Assembly: GCF_001662875.1 (NCBI RefSeq)
Contig: NZ_JPVZ01000003.1
Location: 575,121-639,120, forward strand
Reading direction: 5' to 3'
DNA from: Thalassospira tepidiphila MCCC 1A03514
Lineage (GTDB): Bacteria > Pseudomonadota > Alphaproteobacteria > Rhodospirillales > Thalassospiraceae
Length of the DNA: 64,000 nucleotides
Shown here: positions 56,931 through 64,000 of the stretch, in pieces
How positions within the stretch are numbered: the first letter of the stretch is position 1
Layout of the letters: the number at the start of each line of letters is the position of its first letter
Position numbers and translations under genes: made by a program
Notes under the pieces: model-generated
Databases searched by the model: none
Told to the model about the DNA's origin: nothing
What the model saw: the letters and a program-made list of their open reading frames with translations, nothing else

Positions 56931-58346
56931 ATGACATCAAACCTATCCCCGTTTTCCAAACCGGCCTTTCGCCATCTGTTTTCAGCCCAGATTACCTCCC
57001 TGATCGGGACCGGGCTGACGACGGTGGCGCTATCGCTGTTGGCTTATGATCTTGCCGGTGACGACGCTGGTCGGGTGCTTGGCTCCATCCTTGTTTTGAA
57101 AATGGTGGCCTATCTCGTGATCGCGCCGGTGGCTGGGGGCATGGCCCATCTGTTGCCGCGTCGGATGTGGCTGGTCGGATTGGATGTGTTGCGGGCGGGG
57201 ATCGTGCTTTGTCTGCCCTTTGTTGATCAGGTCTGGCAGATTTTCGTTCTGGTGTTTGTCGTAAACGCGGCCTCGGCCGCTTTTACTCCCGTGTTTCAGG
57301 CGATCATCCCGGAAATCCTTCCCGATGAAAAGGCATATACCAAGGGGCTTTCTTACGCGCGGCTGGCCTATGACCTTGAAAATCTGGCGAGCCCGGCCTT
57401 GGCCGCGGCCCTTTTGGTCATCTGGTCGTTTGACAGTCTGTTTTTGGCCAATAGCCTGACCTTTGCGATCTCGGCTTTGCTGATCATGACAGCACAGATC
57501 CCGCAGGCCGCACCGACGGATCGGACAGGCGGCATTTATGCCAATACGGTGTTTGGTATCGTGGCTTATCTCAAGACGCCGCGTTTGCGCGGGCTTCTGG
57601 CCGTTTATTTTGCCGTGTCATCGGTTGGGGCAATGATCATCGTCAATACCGTGGTTCTGACGCGTGGCATTCTTGGCGGGACAGAGTTGCTGACGACAAG
57701 CTTTCTGGCCTGTGCAGGCGCCGGGTCAATGTGCGCAGCATTCCTGATTCCAAGACTGATCGAACGTGTTGGTGAACGCCATCTGATGTTGGCGGGTATT
57801 GTCGCTGCGGCGGTCGCGATGTTGCTTGGCGGTGTCTTGATGATTTCAGATTTTGCGTCGATCTTCGCGTTTGCAATTCTGTGGCTGATTGCCGGGGCAG
57901 GTACAACATTTGCCCAGACCCCCGGTGGACGGCTTGTGCAACGTTCCGCTGGGGACGGGGATCGTTCTGCGTTCTTTGCGGCCAACTTCGCGTTATCGCA
58001 TGGGGGTTGGCTGTTTGCTTATGGCATCGTTGGCTGGCTTGGAAGTTTGGCGGATCTGTCAGTTGCTTTTCTGGCATCAGGCGGCATGGCAATCGGTTCT
58101 GTGCTTGTTGCTGTCAAGCTCTGGCCGAAGGAAGAAAGACTTGAAATCAAACACAGTCATCCGGGATTTTGGCACGAGCACCCACACGACCATAATGACC
58201 CGCATCACGTCCATGTTCATGAAGAAGTGGCTGAGACAGACAAGCATCGTCATCGGCACTTCCACCCGCCAGTAACCCACAAGCATCGCTTTGTCATCGA
58301 CAGCCACCATACAAAATGGCCTATGGAAAGCGGTGATCGCGTCTAG
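56931..58346 (+). CDS. MFS transporter with His-rich tail (probable Co/Ni efflux)
   Basis: A 471-residue major facilitator carrier with about 12 membrane segments (residues 1-400) and a hydrophilic C-terminal tail of about 70 residues holding 18 histidines (for example HEHPHDHNDPHHVHVHEE and KHRHRHFHPPVTHKHR). The NreB/NrsD nickel-resistance carriers have the same fold and a His-rich C-terminus. It lies 36 bp after cbiO on the same strand, so it may be cotranscribed with the cobalt uptake operon. Efflux of cobalt or nickel is inferred. ATG 56931 is chosen for AAAGGG 5 nt upstream; a GTG lies directly before it. Confidence 0.8.
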   Translation: MTSNLSPFSKPAFRHLFSAQITSLIGTGLTTVALSLLAYDLAGDDAGRVLGSILVLKMVAYLVIAPVAGGMAHLLPRRMWLVGLDVLRAGIVLCLPFVDQVWQIFVLVFVVNAASAAFTPVFQAIIPEILPDEKAYTKGLSYARLAYDLENLASPALAAALLVIWSFDSLFLANSLTFAISALLIMTAQIPQAAPTDRTGGIYANTVFGIVAYLKTPRLRGLLAVYFAVSSVGAMIIVNTVVLTRGILGGTELLTTSFLACAGAGSMCAAFLIPRLIERVGERHLMLAGIVAAAVAMLLGGVLMISDFASIFAFAILWLIAGAGTTFAQTPGGRLVQRSAGDGDRSAFFAANFALSHGGWLFAYGIVGWLGSLADLSVAFLASGGMAIGSVLVAVKLWPKEERLEIKHSHPGFWHEHPHDHNDPHHVHVHEEVAETDKHRHRHFHPPVTHKHRFVIDSHHTKWPMESGDRV

Positions 58347-58528
58347 GTAACACGCGCTAAAAGCAGAATGTGAGGAAAGCTCGCTTTTGAATTTTGCAGG
58401 ATGCGTGGTGATCTTTCAAAAGTATGAGGATATGAATTCGGGTGCCTCCAAAGCACGCCTGAAACAACAGACTTGGCCTCTGGTTGTTTTGCGTTATGGT
58501 TTTGCAATCCAAACAGGGAGGGCGGGTT

Positions 58529-60022
58529 ATGGAAGTTGTGTACGTATCAGCAGACGGGCAAGAACACTGGATTGATGCCAAAACGCGCCCGACATTGACC
58601 CTTGATCAGGCGATTGTGCAAAGCCGGCCCGGACAAATGATCCGGATGATTGCGGGGGATTATTGCTTTGATGAACCCTTGCGTTTCGCGCGCAGTGGGA
58701 CGGCTGATCAACCGATCATTGTCCGTGGCGAACCCGATGTGATAATCGACGCGGCAAAGCTTCCGGATCCTGCCGTTTCGGCAAGTAATCCGGGACGGGA
58801 TGGGTATGCCGTTTTCCAGTTGATTGATGTCGCCCATATCCGGCTTGAGCTTTTTACCATCAAGCGGGCTTGGCCAAGTGCTGTTTATATCGAAAACAGC
58901 CAGCATCTGGCGTTTCGCGATCTTGATATCACCGAGGGCACCTATGCCTTTTATGCCAACGGCGAACAAACCCGCGGCATCTCGATCACTGATTGCTGTT
59001 GGGTCCAGAATCCCGATATCTGGCGTCAGATTCGCTGGGATGAAATTCATGACGGCAAGGACGAAGACGGCAATGTTATCGAGGTTGAATATCGCTACCT
59101 TAACGGGGCATTCTTTGGGGCTGATGATATTATCGGGGATGTCGAAATCATCCGAAATGATATCTGTGATTGCTATAACGGCGTTCGCATGGATGTGTCC
59201 CAGCATAATCTGGATGCACCGGTCGGCAGCTTTAACCGCGACGTCAGGATCTTTGACAACCGGTTCAGATATATACGCGATAACCCGATAGAGCCCGAAG
59301 CAACGGCTGTTGGCTGGTGGATCGGCCGCAACCGGTTTTATAACTGCCACAAGCTGTTCTCGCAGGACGGTGTACGTGGCGGGTTTTGGTATTATTTTGG
59401 CAATATCTGCTGGTTTGACAGTCGACCGGGTCCAGAAGGGGACGAGAATAACGGCGGCGCTGTTTTCAAACTGGGCAAGGGCGGATCAGTAGCCCAGCCC
59501 GATTATATTTCCGCCTGCCTGCACAACAGCTTTTTCCTGCGCCAGAAATACATCAAGAAGGGCACGACGCGTGGCCTGATCAATGCCCGCAATGCGATTG
59601 AACATGCCGATCCGGCAAAACTCCCCGAAGACCTGATGCCACTGGATCAGACATTCTTTGGTCCGGCTGACAAACTTTCGCTGTCGGCGAATGGTCCATT
59701 GCCTGTTTCGTTTGAAGGCGATCTTGCCAACCATCCGACATATCCGGAAGTGTTTGATCCCTATGATGGTGTTTTGCGTGATCCGCGCGTTTCTGATGGT
59801 CCGTTGTTCGAAGATGGGCTGTCAGGGCGTTTTGATCTTCGCGCGCAACACCGCGAACGGTATTGCGACACATTAAGCATCCCGATGCCCGATGGTGGGA
59901 CATGGTTGTCTCACCGTGCATTTTGGCCAGGTGCGTTGACAGATGGGGAAGTCTTTGAGGGACCAGACTATGTTCCCGTCGATTTTGATTACGTTCGAAG
60001 TTTGCCTGTTTACAATGATTGA
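58529..60022 (+). CDS. Right-handed beta-helix (pectate-lyase-like) protein
   Basis: A 497-residue protein with the repeating short-strand pattern of parallel beta-helix proteins: GDYCFDEPLRFARSGTADQP, IRLELFTIKRAWPSAVYIEN, LAFRDLDITEGTYAFYANGE, ISITDCCWVQN and VEIIRNDICDCYNGVRMDVS. Such folds occur in polysaccharide lyases, epimerases and glycosidases. No signal peptide is present, which is unusual for a polysaccharide-active member. ATG 58529 is chosen for GGGAGGGCGGG upstream. It stands alone, not in a recognisable polysaccharide operon. Substrate and activity are unknown. Confidence 0.78.
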   Translation: MEVVYVSADGQEHWIDAKTRPTLTLDQAIVQSRPGQMIRMIAGDYCFDEPLRFARSGTADQPIIVRGEPDVIIDAAKLPDPAVSASNPGRDGYAVFQLIDVAHIRLELFTIKRAWPSAVYIENSQHLAFRDLDITEGTYAFYANGEQTRGISITDCCWVQNPDIWRQIRWDEIHDGKDEDGNVIEVEYRYLNGAFFGADDIIGDVEIIRNDICDCYNGVRMDVSQHNLDAPVGSFNRDVRIFDNRFRYIRDNPIEPEATAVGWWIGRNRFYNCHKLFSQDGVRGGFWYYFGNICWFDSRPGPEGDENNGGAVFKLGKGGSVAQPDYISACLHNSFFLRQKYIKKGTTRGLINARNAIEHADPAKLPEDLMPLDQTFFGPADKLSLSANGPLPVSFEGDLANHPTYPEVFDPYDGVLRDPRVSDGPLFEDGLSGRFDLRAQHRERYCDTLSIPMPDGGTWLSHRAFWPGALTDGEVFEGPDYVPVDFDYVRSLPVYND

Positions 60023-60062
60023 CAGGACGTCTTCGTAACACCCGGCACCCGGTGTTATGGGC

Positions 60063-60076
60063 TTACGTATGCGTAA
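60063..60076. promoter_or_regulatory. Dyad upstream of MerR gene
   Basis: TTACG-TATG-CGTAA is a perfect dyad 67 bp before the regulator's start. MerR proteins of the LiuR type bind TTACGT/ACGTAA-like sites; autoregulation is inferred. Confidence 0.4.
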
Positions 60077-60142
60077 ATCAGTTGACTGGGCTGTCGGAAT
60101 GTTGCGATGGTGATGCACCGCATTCAACAAACAAGAAAAAAC

Positions 60143-60580
60143 ATGAACGATAAGCTTTATAGCATTACCGAGCTGGCAGAAGAATTCGACATCACGCCGC
60201 GTGCGATCCGGTTTTACGAAACCAAAAACCTGCTTGCACCACAGCGTGCCGGTGCGACGCGCGTCTATAATTACCGTGACCGGGCGCGGCTGATGCTGGT
60301 GCTGCGTGGCAAGCGTCTTGGTTTCTCGCTTGAGGATATCAAGGAATATATCGATCTCTATGACGCAGACCGCAGTCGGACAGAACAGCTTGCGCATCTG
60401 ATGCTGGTCGGTCGTCGCCGGATCGAAGAGCTTGAACAGCAGCTTGAAGACGTGCAGACAACCTTGCAGGAACTGCGCACGATTGAGAATGAAGCAATTG
60501 ATTCGCTTCGTGAAAAGGGTATTGACCCGGAAAAGGCCGTTGCCGATATTAAGGCCAAGCTTGTCGCAGAAACCGCCTGA
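60143..60580 (+). CDS. MerR family regulator, LiuR-like
   Basis: A 145-residue MerR-type regulator. The winged helix (residues 5-75) reads YSITELAEEFDITPRAIRFY and AGATRVYNYRDRARLMLVLR, followed by the long dimerisation helix. It lacks the C-terminal cysteines of metal sensors. The sequence resembles LiuR, the regulator of leucine/isovalerate catabolism in alpha- and gammaproteobacteria, though no liu gene is in the window. The start 60143 is chosen at the beginning of the domain; the ribosome site is weak. A terminator follows. Confidence 0.8.
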   Translation: MNDKLYSITELAEEFDITPRAIRFYETKNLLAPQRAGATRVYNYRDRARLMLVLRGKRLGFSLEDIKEYIDLYDADRSRTEQLAHLMLVGRRRIEELEQQLEDVQTTLQELRTIENEAIDSLREKGIDPEKAVADIKAKLVAETA

Positions 60581-60606
60581 ATTAATTTAAGATTCTGCAT
60601 GAAGCG

Positions 60607-60634
60607 AAAAAGCCCGGTGTTTTACCGGGCTTTT
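60607..60634. terminator. Bidirectional terminator MerR / pat
   Basis: AAAAGCCCGGT-GTTTTA-type loop-ACCGGGCTTTT; an 11-bp stem between convergent genes. Confidence 0.85.
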
Positions 60635-60658
60635 GTTGTTTGTTAATGATGACGCGGC

Positions 60659-63349
60659 TTATTTCGGGTCACGCTGCAAGGGCAGGGTGACTTCAAATAC
60701 TTCTTCATCCGGGATGAACTTACGGCTGAAGCCAAGGCTTTCGCAAAGGGTCAACATCCGACGGTTATTTGGCAAAACCTGGCCGATGAAGGTTTCTGTG
60801 CCCTTGCGACGGCAGAATTCGATCATCTTTTCCATCAGAATACGGCCAAGGCCGCGCCCCTTGATATCGGAGCGCACCATAATGGCGTATTCGGCTTTCT
60901 CGTTGTTCGGATCAATCACGACCTGAACGATACCGTGAATTTCGCCTTCCTGATCACCGTTTGGCAGGATGGCAAGGAAGGCCATATCGCGGTCGTAATC
61001 AAGCTGCGTCTGACGGGCCATTTCCGAATGCGGCAATTCACGGACCGAGCCGAAGAAGCGGAAATGAATATCTTCCGGGGTTAGCCGCGACATAAACTCG
61101 TAGTGGGCTGGTTCATCTTCGGGCTTGATCGGACGCAGCAAATAGGTCGTCCCGTCATCCATCACCACCTTTTCCTTCAAATGGCGCGGGTAGGGATGAA
61201 TGGCCAGACGCTGTTCGTCGCTTACAACCTTTGGCGTTACCTTGATACGGGCATCGAGCGCAATCACACCTTCACGGTCGGCCAGAAGCGGGTTCATATC
61301 AAGCTCGACAACTTCGCCCAACTGCACAACCAACTGCGAAAGCCGCACTAAGGTCATGTAAAGCTCTTCAAGGTTGACCGCCGGGACATCACGGTAACCT
61401 TGCAGAAGTTTATGAATGCGTGTGCCTTCAACCAGTTCACGGGCAAGCTTCATGTTGAGCGGCGGCAAGGCCATCGCACGGTCACGAACGACTTCGACTT
61501 CGACACCGCCATGCCCGAACAGGATCACCGGGCCAAAGATCGGGTCGGTGGTCATGCCGACAATCAATTCACGCGCGCCGTCACGTTTGACCATCTCCTG
61601 AACGGTGAAACCGCGCAGGCGGGCTTCCGGGAATTTCTTGCCAATAACGCGCTGCATTTTTTCGGCAGCAGCACGAACTTCCTCGCCGTTTTCAAGGTTC
61701 AGGATCACGCCACCGACATCGGACTTGTGGCTGATGTCGTCCGACAGGATCTTGAGTGCGACCGGGCGACCGATCTTTTCTGCCTTGCTTACAGCATCGT
61801 CAACATCGAGGGCGGCATAAGTTTTGACGGTATTGATGCCAAAGCATTCCAGAACCGATTTCGCTTCCGGTTCGGTCAGCATGTGACGTCCGGCGTGAAT
61901 GGCGGCGTGAATGATGCTGCGTGCCTTGTCGACATCCGGTGTGTAGTCGTGCGGCACTGAAGGCGGTGTTTCCATCAAGAGTTCTTGCAGCTTGCGGAAA
62001 TTGACCATGTGTTGGAAGGCGGCAACGGCATTTTCCGGCGTACGGTAGGTCGGAATACCAGCCGCATAGAACATGTTACGCGCCTCGGCCACGGTGGCCT
62101 CGCCAACCCAATTGGTCAGGATGTTTTTCTTGCTGCTCTTGATCGTGTCGATCACACCCTGTGCGACTTCGACCGGATCGGTTATGGCCGTCGGCGCATG
62201 CATCACCAGCAAGCTGTCGATATTCTTGTCCTTCAGGACAACGTCAATGGTCTTGGCATAACGTTCACCCGGTGCATCGCCGATGATATCAACCGGGTTT
62301 GCGTGCGACCAGGTCGGCGGCAGGACTTCGTCAAGGGCTGCAATGGTTTCGTCGTCAAGATGGGCCAACTGGCCATGTCTTTCGATCAGGGCGTCAACCG
62401 CAAGCACCCCGATCCCGCCACCGTTAGTCACGATGCCAAGCTTGTCACCGCGGAACGGGCGCATGCGCGACAGCGTTTCGGCAGCCGAGAACATCTCACT
62501 GACCGTGTACACGCGCAAAACACCGGCCCGTTTGATGGCGGCATCGAAAACATCATCGGCACCGGCAAGCGCACCGGTGTGGGACGCGGCCGCAGCTGCA
62601 CCCTCGGCAAAACGACCGGACTTGATGCACAGGATCGGTTTGTTACGTGATGCGGCACGGGCGGCAGAGATAAAGCTTCTGCGTTCGTGAATGGATTCAA
62701 TATAAAGCATGATCGCCCGGGTATCGGGATCAGAACCCAGATAGTCGATGACATCGCCAAAATCGACGTCATCGCATTCACCCAGCGAAATAAAGTGGGA
62801 AAACCCGATTCCGCGTGCAGCAGCCCAGTCGAGGACGGCGGTACACAGAGCACCTGATTGCGAAACAAAGGCAATCTTGCCATTGCCAATGCTTTGATGG
62901 CTGAAGCTGGCATTCAGGCCAATGCCCGGCACCATCAAGCCCAGACAGTTCGGACCCAGCAGACGCATCTTCTTGGAGGCCGCGATATCAAGCATCGCCT
63001 GTTTGACTGTGCGGTTGTCATCATATTGTTCCGCACTCAGGCCCGCGGTCAGGACAATCGCCGCAAGGCAGCCTTTTTCGGCCAGGCATTCCATAACCGG
63101 AACGACACCTTTGGGCGGAACACAGATCACGGCAAGCTCTGGCACCACCGGCAGACTGTTGACGTCGGGGTAGGCCAGAACGCCACCGATTGACTGACTG
63201 CGAGGGTTAACCGGCATGATCGGCCCGTCAAATCCACCGGCAAGCAGGTTCTTCATAATCACGCTGCCGACGGAGTGCGGCCGATTGGAGGCGCCAATCA
63301 CGGCGACCGATTTCGGTTTAAACAGATGATCGAGGTTGATTGTACTCAT
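60659..63349 (-). CDS. PatZ/Pka-like protein lysine acetyltransferase
   Basis: An 896-residue fusion. In order: CoA-binding domain (LFKPKSVAVIGASNRPHSVG, residue 8 on), two succinyl-CoA-synthetase-like flavodoxin domains (LLGPNCLGLMVPG; SQSGALCTAVLDWAAARGI; SHTGALAGADDVFDAAIKRA), an ATP-grasp domain (about 490-710) and a C-terminal GNAT domain (about 730-896, with VRSDIKGRGLGRILMEKMIE binding acetyl-CoA). This is the layout and length of E. coli PatZ (886), which acetylates lysines such as that of acetyl-CoA synthetase. NDP-forming acyl-CoA ligase activity is usually lost; its phosphohistidine segment should be examined. ATG 63349 starts the fold; the frame is open to 63436. Confidence 0.88.
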   Translation of the reverse strand: MSTINLDHLFKPKSVAVIGASNRPHSVGSVIMKNLLAGGFDGPIMPVNPRSQSIGGVLAYPDVNSLPVVPELAVICVPPKGVVPVMECLAEKGCLAAIVLTAGLSAEQYDDNRTVKQAMLDIAASKKMRLLGPNCLGLMVPGIGLNASFSHQSIGNGKIAFVSQSGALCTAVLDWAAARGIGFSHFISLGECDDVDFGDVIDYLGSDPDTRAIMLYIESIHERRSFISAARAASRNKPILCIKSGRFAEGAAAAASHTGALAGADDVFDAAIKRAGVLRVYTVSEMFSAAETLSRMRPFRGDKLGIVTNGGGIGVLAVDALIERHGQLAHLDDETIAALDEVLPPTWSHANPVDIIGDAPGERYAKTIDVVLKDKNIDSLLVMHAPTAITDPVEVAQGVIDTIKSSKKNILTNWVGEATVAEARNMFYAAGIPTYRTPENAVAAFQHMVNFRKLQELLMETPPSVPHDYTPDVDKARSIIHAAIHAGRHMLTEPEAKSVLECFGINTVKTYAALDVDDAVSKAEKIGRPVALKILSDDISHKSDVGGVILNLENGEEVRAAAEKMQRVIGKKFPEARLRGFTVQEMVKRDGARELIVGMTTDPIFGPVILFGHGGVEVEVVRDRAMALPPLNMKLARELVEGTRIHKLLQGYRDVPAVNLEELYMTLVRLSQLVVQLGEVVELDMNPLLADREGVIALDARIKVTPKVVSDEQRLAIHPYPRHLKEKVVMDDGTTYLLRPIKPEDEPAHYEFMSRLTPEDIHFRFFGSVRELPHSEMARQTQLDYDRDMAFLAILPNGDQEGEIHGIVQVVIDPNNEKAEYAIMVRSDIKGRGLGRILMEKMIEFCRRKGTETFIGQVLPNNRRMLTLCESLGFSRKFIPDEEVFEVTLPLQRDPK

Positions 63350-63584
63350 CGCCAGTTTGCGCCTTGTCCTGTGTGGGCTGGCCTGATTTCGGCCAACTCG
63401 CCCTATATGGTGATGCATGCGCTGTTTTTTCAGCACACCATCATGATGCAGTGCGATATTTTAGAGCGATGCCAATTATATTGATTTGCTGTGCATCAAT
63501 AAAGCGCTGCCAACACGAAGTTTTTATGGCAGTGCGATGCAGCAGGCGTTGGGAAGCATGAAGTGCGGAGATGTGGCGTCACGA

Positions 63585-63899
63585 TTAATGCACGTGACCA
63601 TGATGCCCGTCGTCAAATCGCTCGGACTCTTCAAGCCAGGCTTCAACTTCATCCTGTGAGCTCATGGCGAGCGCGATTTCAAGGTCGGCTTGGACATGGG
63701 CCAGACTGTCGAACATCGGGCACCAGCCAAACGCCTGTATCCGGGCATCGGTCGTCGACGAGATCGTGAACAGATCCCCGTCAATCGGGTGCACCAAGCC
63801 ATGAATGACCCCGCCTTCACCCGTGATCAACCATCCGCGGGTCGGTCCGGAAAGAGTGGCGAGTTCAACTTCCCGAAGGTCGATTTTGACGGTTTTCAT
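63585..63899 (-). CDS. Small protein of unknown function with His-rich end
   Basis: A 104-residue soluble protein (MKTVKIDLREVELATLSGPT...). I do not recognise it. The first 60 residues look like a small beta-rich domain, followed by a helix, and the last six residues HHGHVH form a potential metal site. No signal peptide or membrane segment. It lies alone between the acetyltransferase and the tRNA at the right edge. Existence is supported by a coherent domain pattern and matching codon use. Confidence 0.6.
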   Translation of the reverse strand: MKTVKIDLREVELATLSGPTRGWLITGEGGVIHGLVHPIDGDLFTISSTTDARIQAFGWCPMFDSLAHVQADLEIALAMSSQDEVEAWLEESERFDDGHHGHVH

Positions 63900-63932
63900 G
63901 GGGTAAACATCCGTGTTTTGACGTTCAAAAGC

Positions 63933-63966
63933 AAAAGGGACCGAACATTACGTTCGGTCCCTTTTT
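63933..63966 (-). terminator. Terminator after tRNA
   Basis: On the minus strand AAAAGGGACCGAAC-GTAAT-GTTCGGTCCCTTTT, a 14-bp perfect stem, 3 bp after the tRNA CCA. Confidence 0.85.
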
Positions 63967-63969
63967 AAT

Positions 63970-64000
63970 TGGCTCCGGCAGCAGGACTCGAACCTGCGAC
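63970..64000 (-). tRNA. tRNA 3' end, probably tRNA-Asn (partial)
   Basis: Read on the minus strand: T-arm GCAGG-TTCGAGT-CCTGC, acceptor strand TGCCGGA, discriminator G and encoded CCA (63972-63970). The anticodon lies beyond the window. The acceptor strand and T-arm match what I recall of alphaproteobacterial tRNA-Asn (5' TCCGGCA), so Asn is likely but not proven. Confidence 0.85.

Noticed and set aside
1..64000. CRISPR array, insertion sequence or prophage
   Set aside because: No regularly spaced repeats, transposase, integrase or phage structural genes were seen; gene style is uniform throughout.

Overview
The window is 64 kb of ordinary, gene-dense chromosome from an alphaproteobacterium. 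A marine Rhodospirillales member such as Thalassospira is my best guess, inferred from the mid-50s GC, the four-gene aap-type amino-acid transporter, the olsBA ornithine-lipid pair and the general gene style. No rRNA, CRISPR array, insertion sequence, transposase or phage gene was seen. About 59 protein genes are supported, plus one complete tRNA-Ser(GCU), the 3' end of a tRNA (probably Asn) at the right edge, a cobalamin riboswitch and many intrinsic terminators.

Layout. 0-10 kb: end of thymidine kinase, argO/argP divergent pair with a clear LysR-type operator, pqiABC envelope lipid-transport operon, a large protein of unknown function, a GlxA-type regulator and an MFS carrier. 10-14 kb: a small unknown gene, tRNA-Ser, a JmjC/cupin protein, olsB-olsA and a CigR-like secreted protein. 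14-26 kb: a nucleoside scavenging locus with a PfkB kinase resembling pseudouridine kinase, a secreted 5'-nucleotidase, a BMP/ABC nucleoside importer, cytidine deaminase, purine nucleoside phosphorylase, thymidine phosphorylase and then a GlpR-type repressor. Together these would dephosphorylate extracellular nucleotides, import the nucleosides and break them down to bases and sugar phosphates. 26-34 kb: an orphan MlaF-like ATPase, aapJQMP and acetoacetyl-CoA synthetase. 34-50 kb: moaB, a TauE/SafE exporter, a soluble MCP/Cache receptor with reversed domain order, an IclR regulator, msrA, a SPOR lipoprotein, a TPR protein, thrS, a second MFS carrier related to the first, and several small conserved hypothetical genes.

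50-60 kb: ppiC and yaaA diverge from a 52-bp dyad. These are followed by a TrpD2/YbiB-like protein, a DUF924 gene and a cobalamin-riboswitch-controlled cobalt ECF transporter operon (cbiK-like, cbiM, cbiL-like, cbiQ, cbiO). Directly downstream is an MFS carrier with a histidine-rich tail, so uptake and probable efflux of the same metal sit together. 60-64 kb: a beta-helix protein, a MerR regulator, a PatZ-like lysine acetyltransferase, a small unknown gene and the tRNA end.

The least explained items are the reversed MCP/Cache protein with its out-of-frame leader ORF, the 52-bp dyad centred between ppiC and yaaA, the 7-1-7 palindrome over the -10 box of the riboswitch transcript, the twin TTGGT/ACCAA dyads before the nucleoside importer, and the 562-residue unknown protein.
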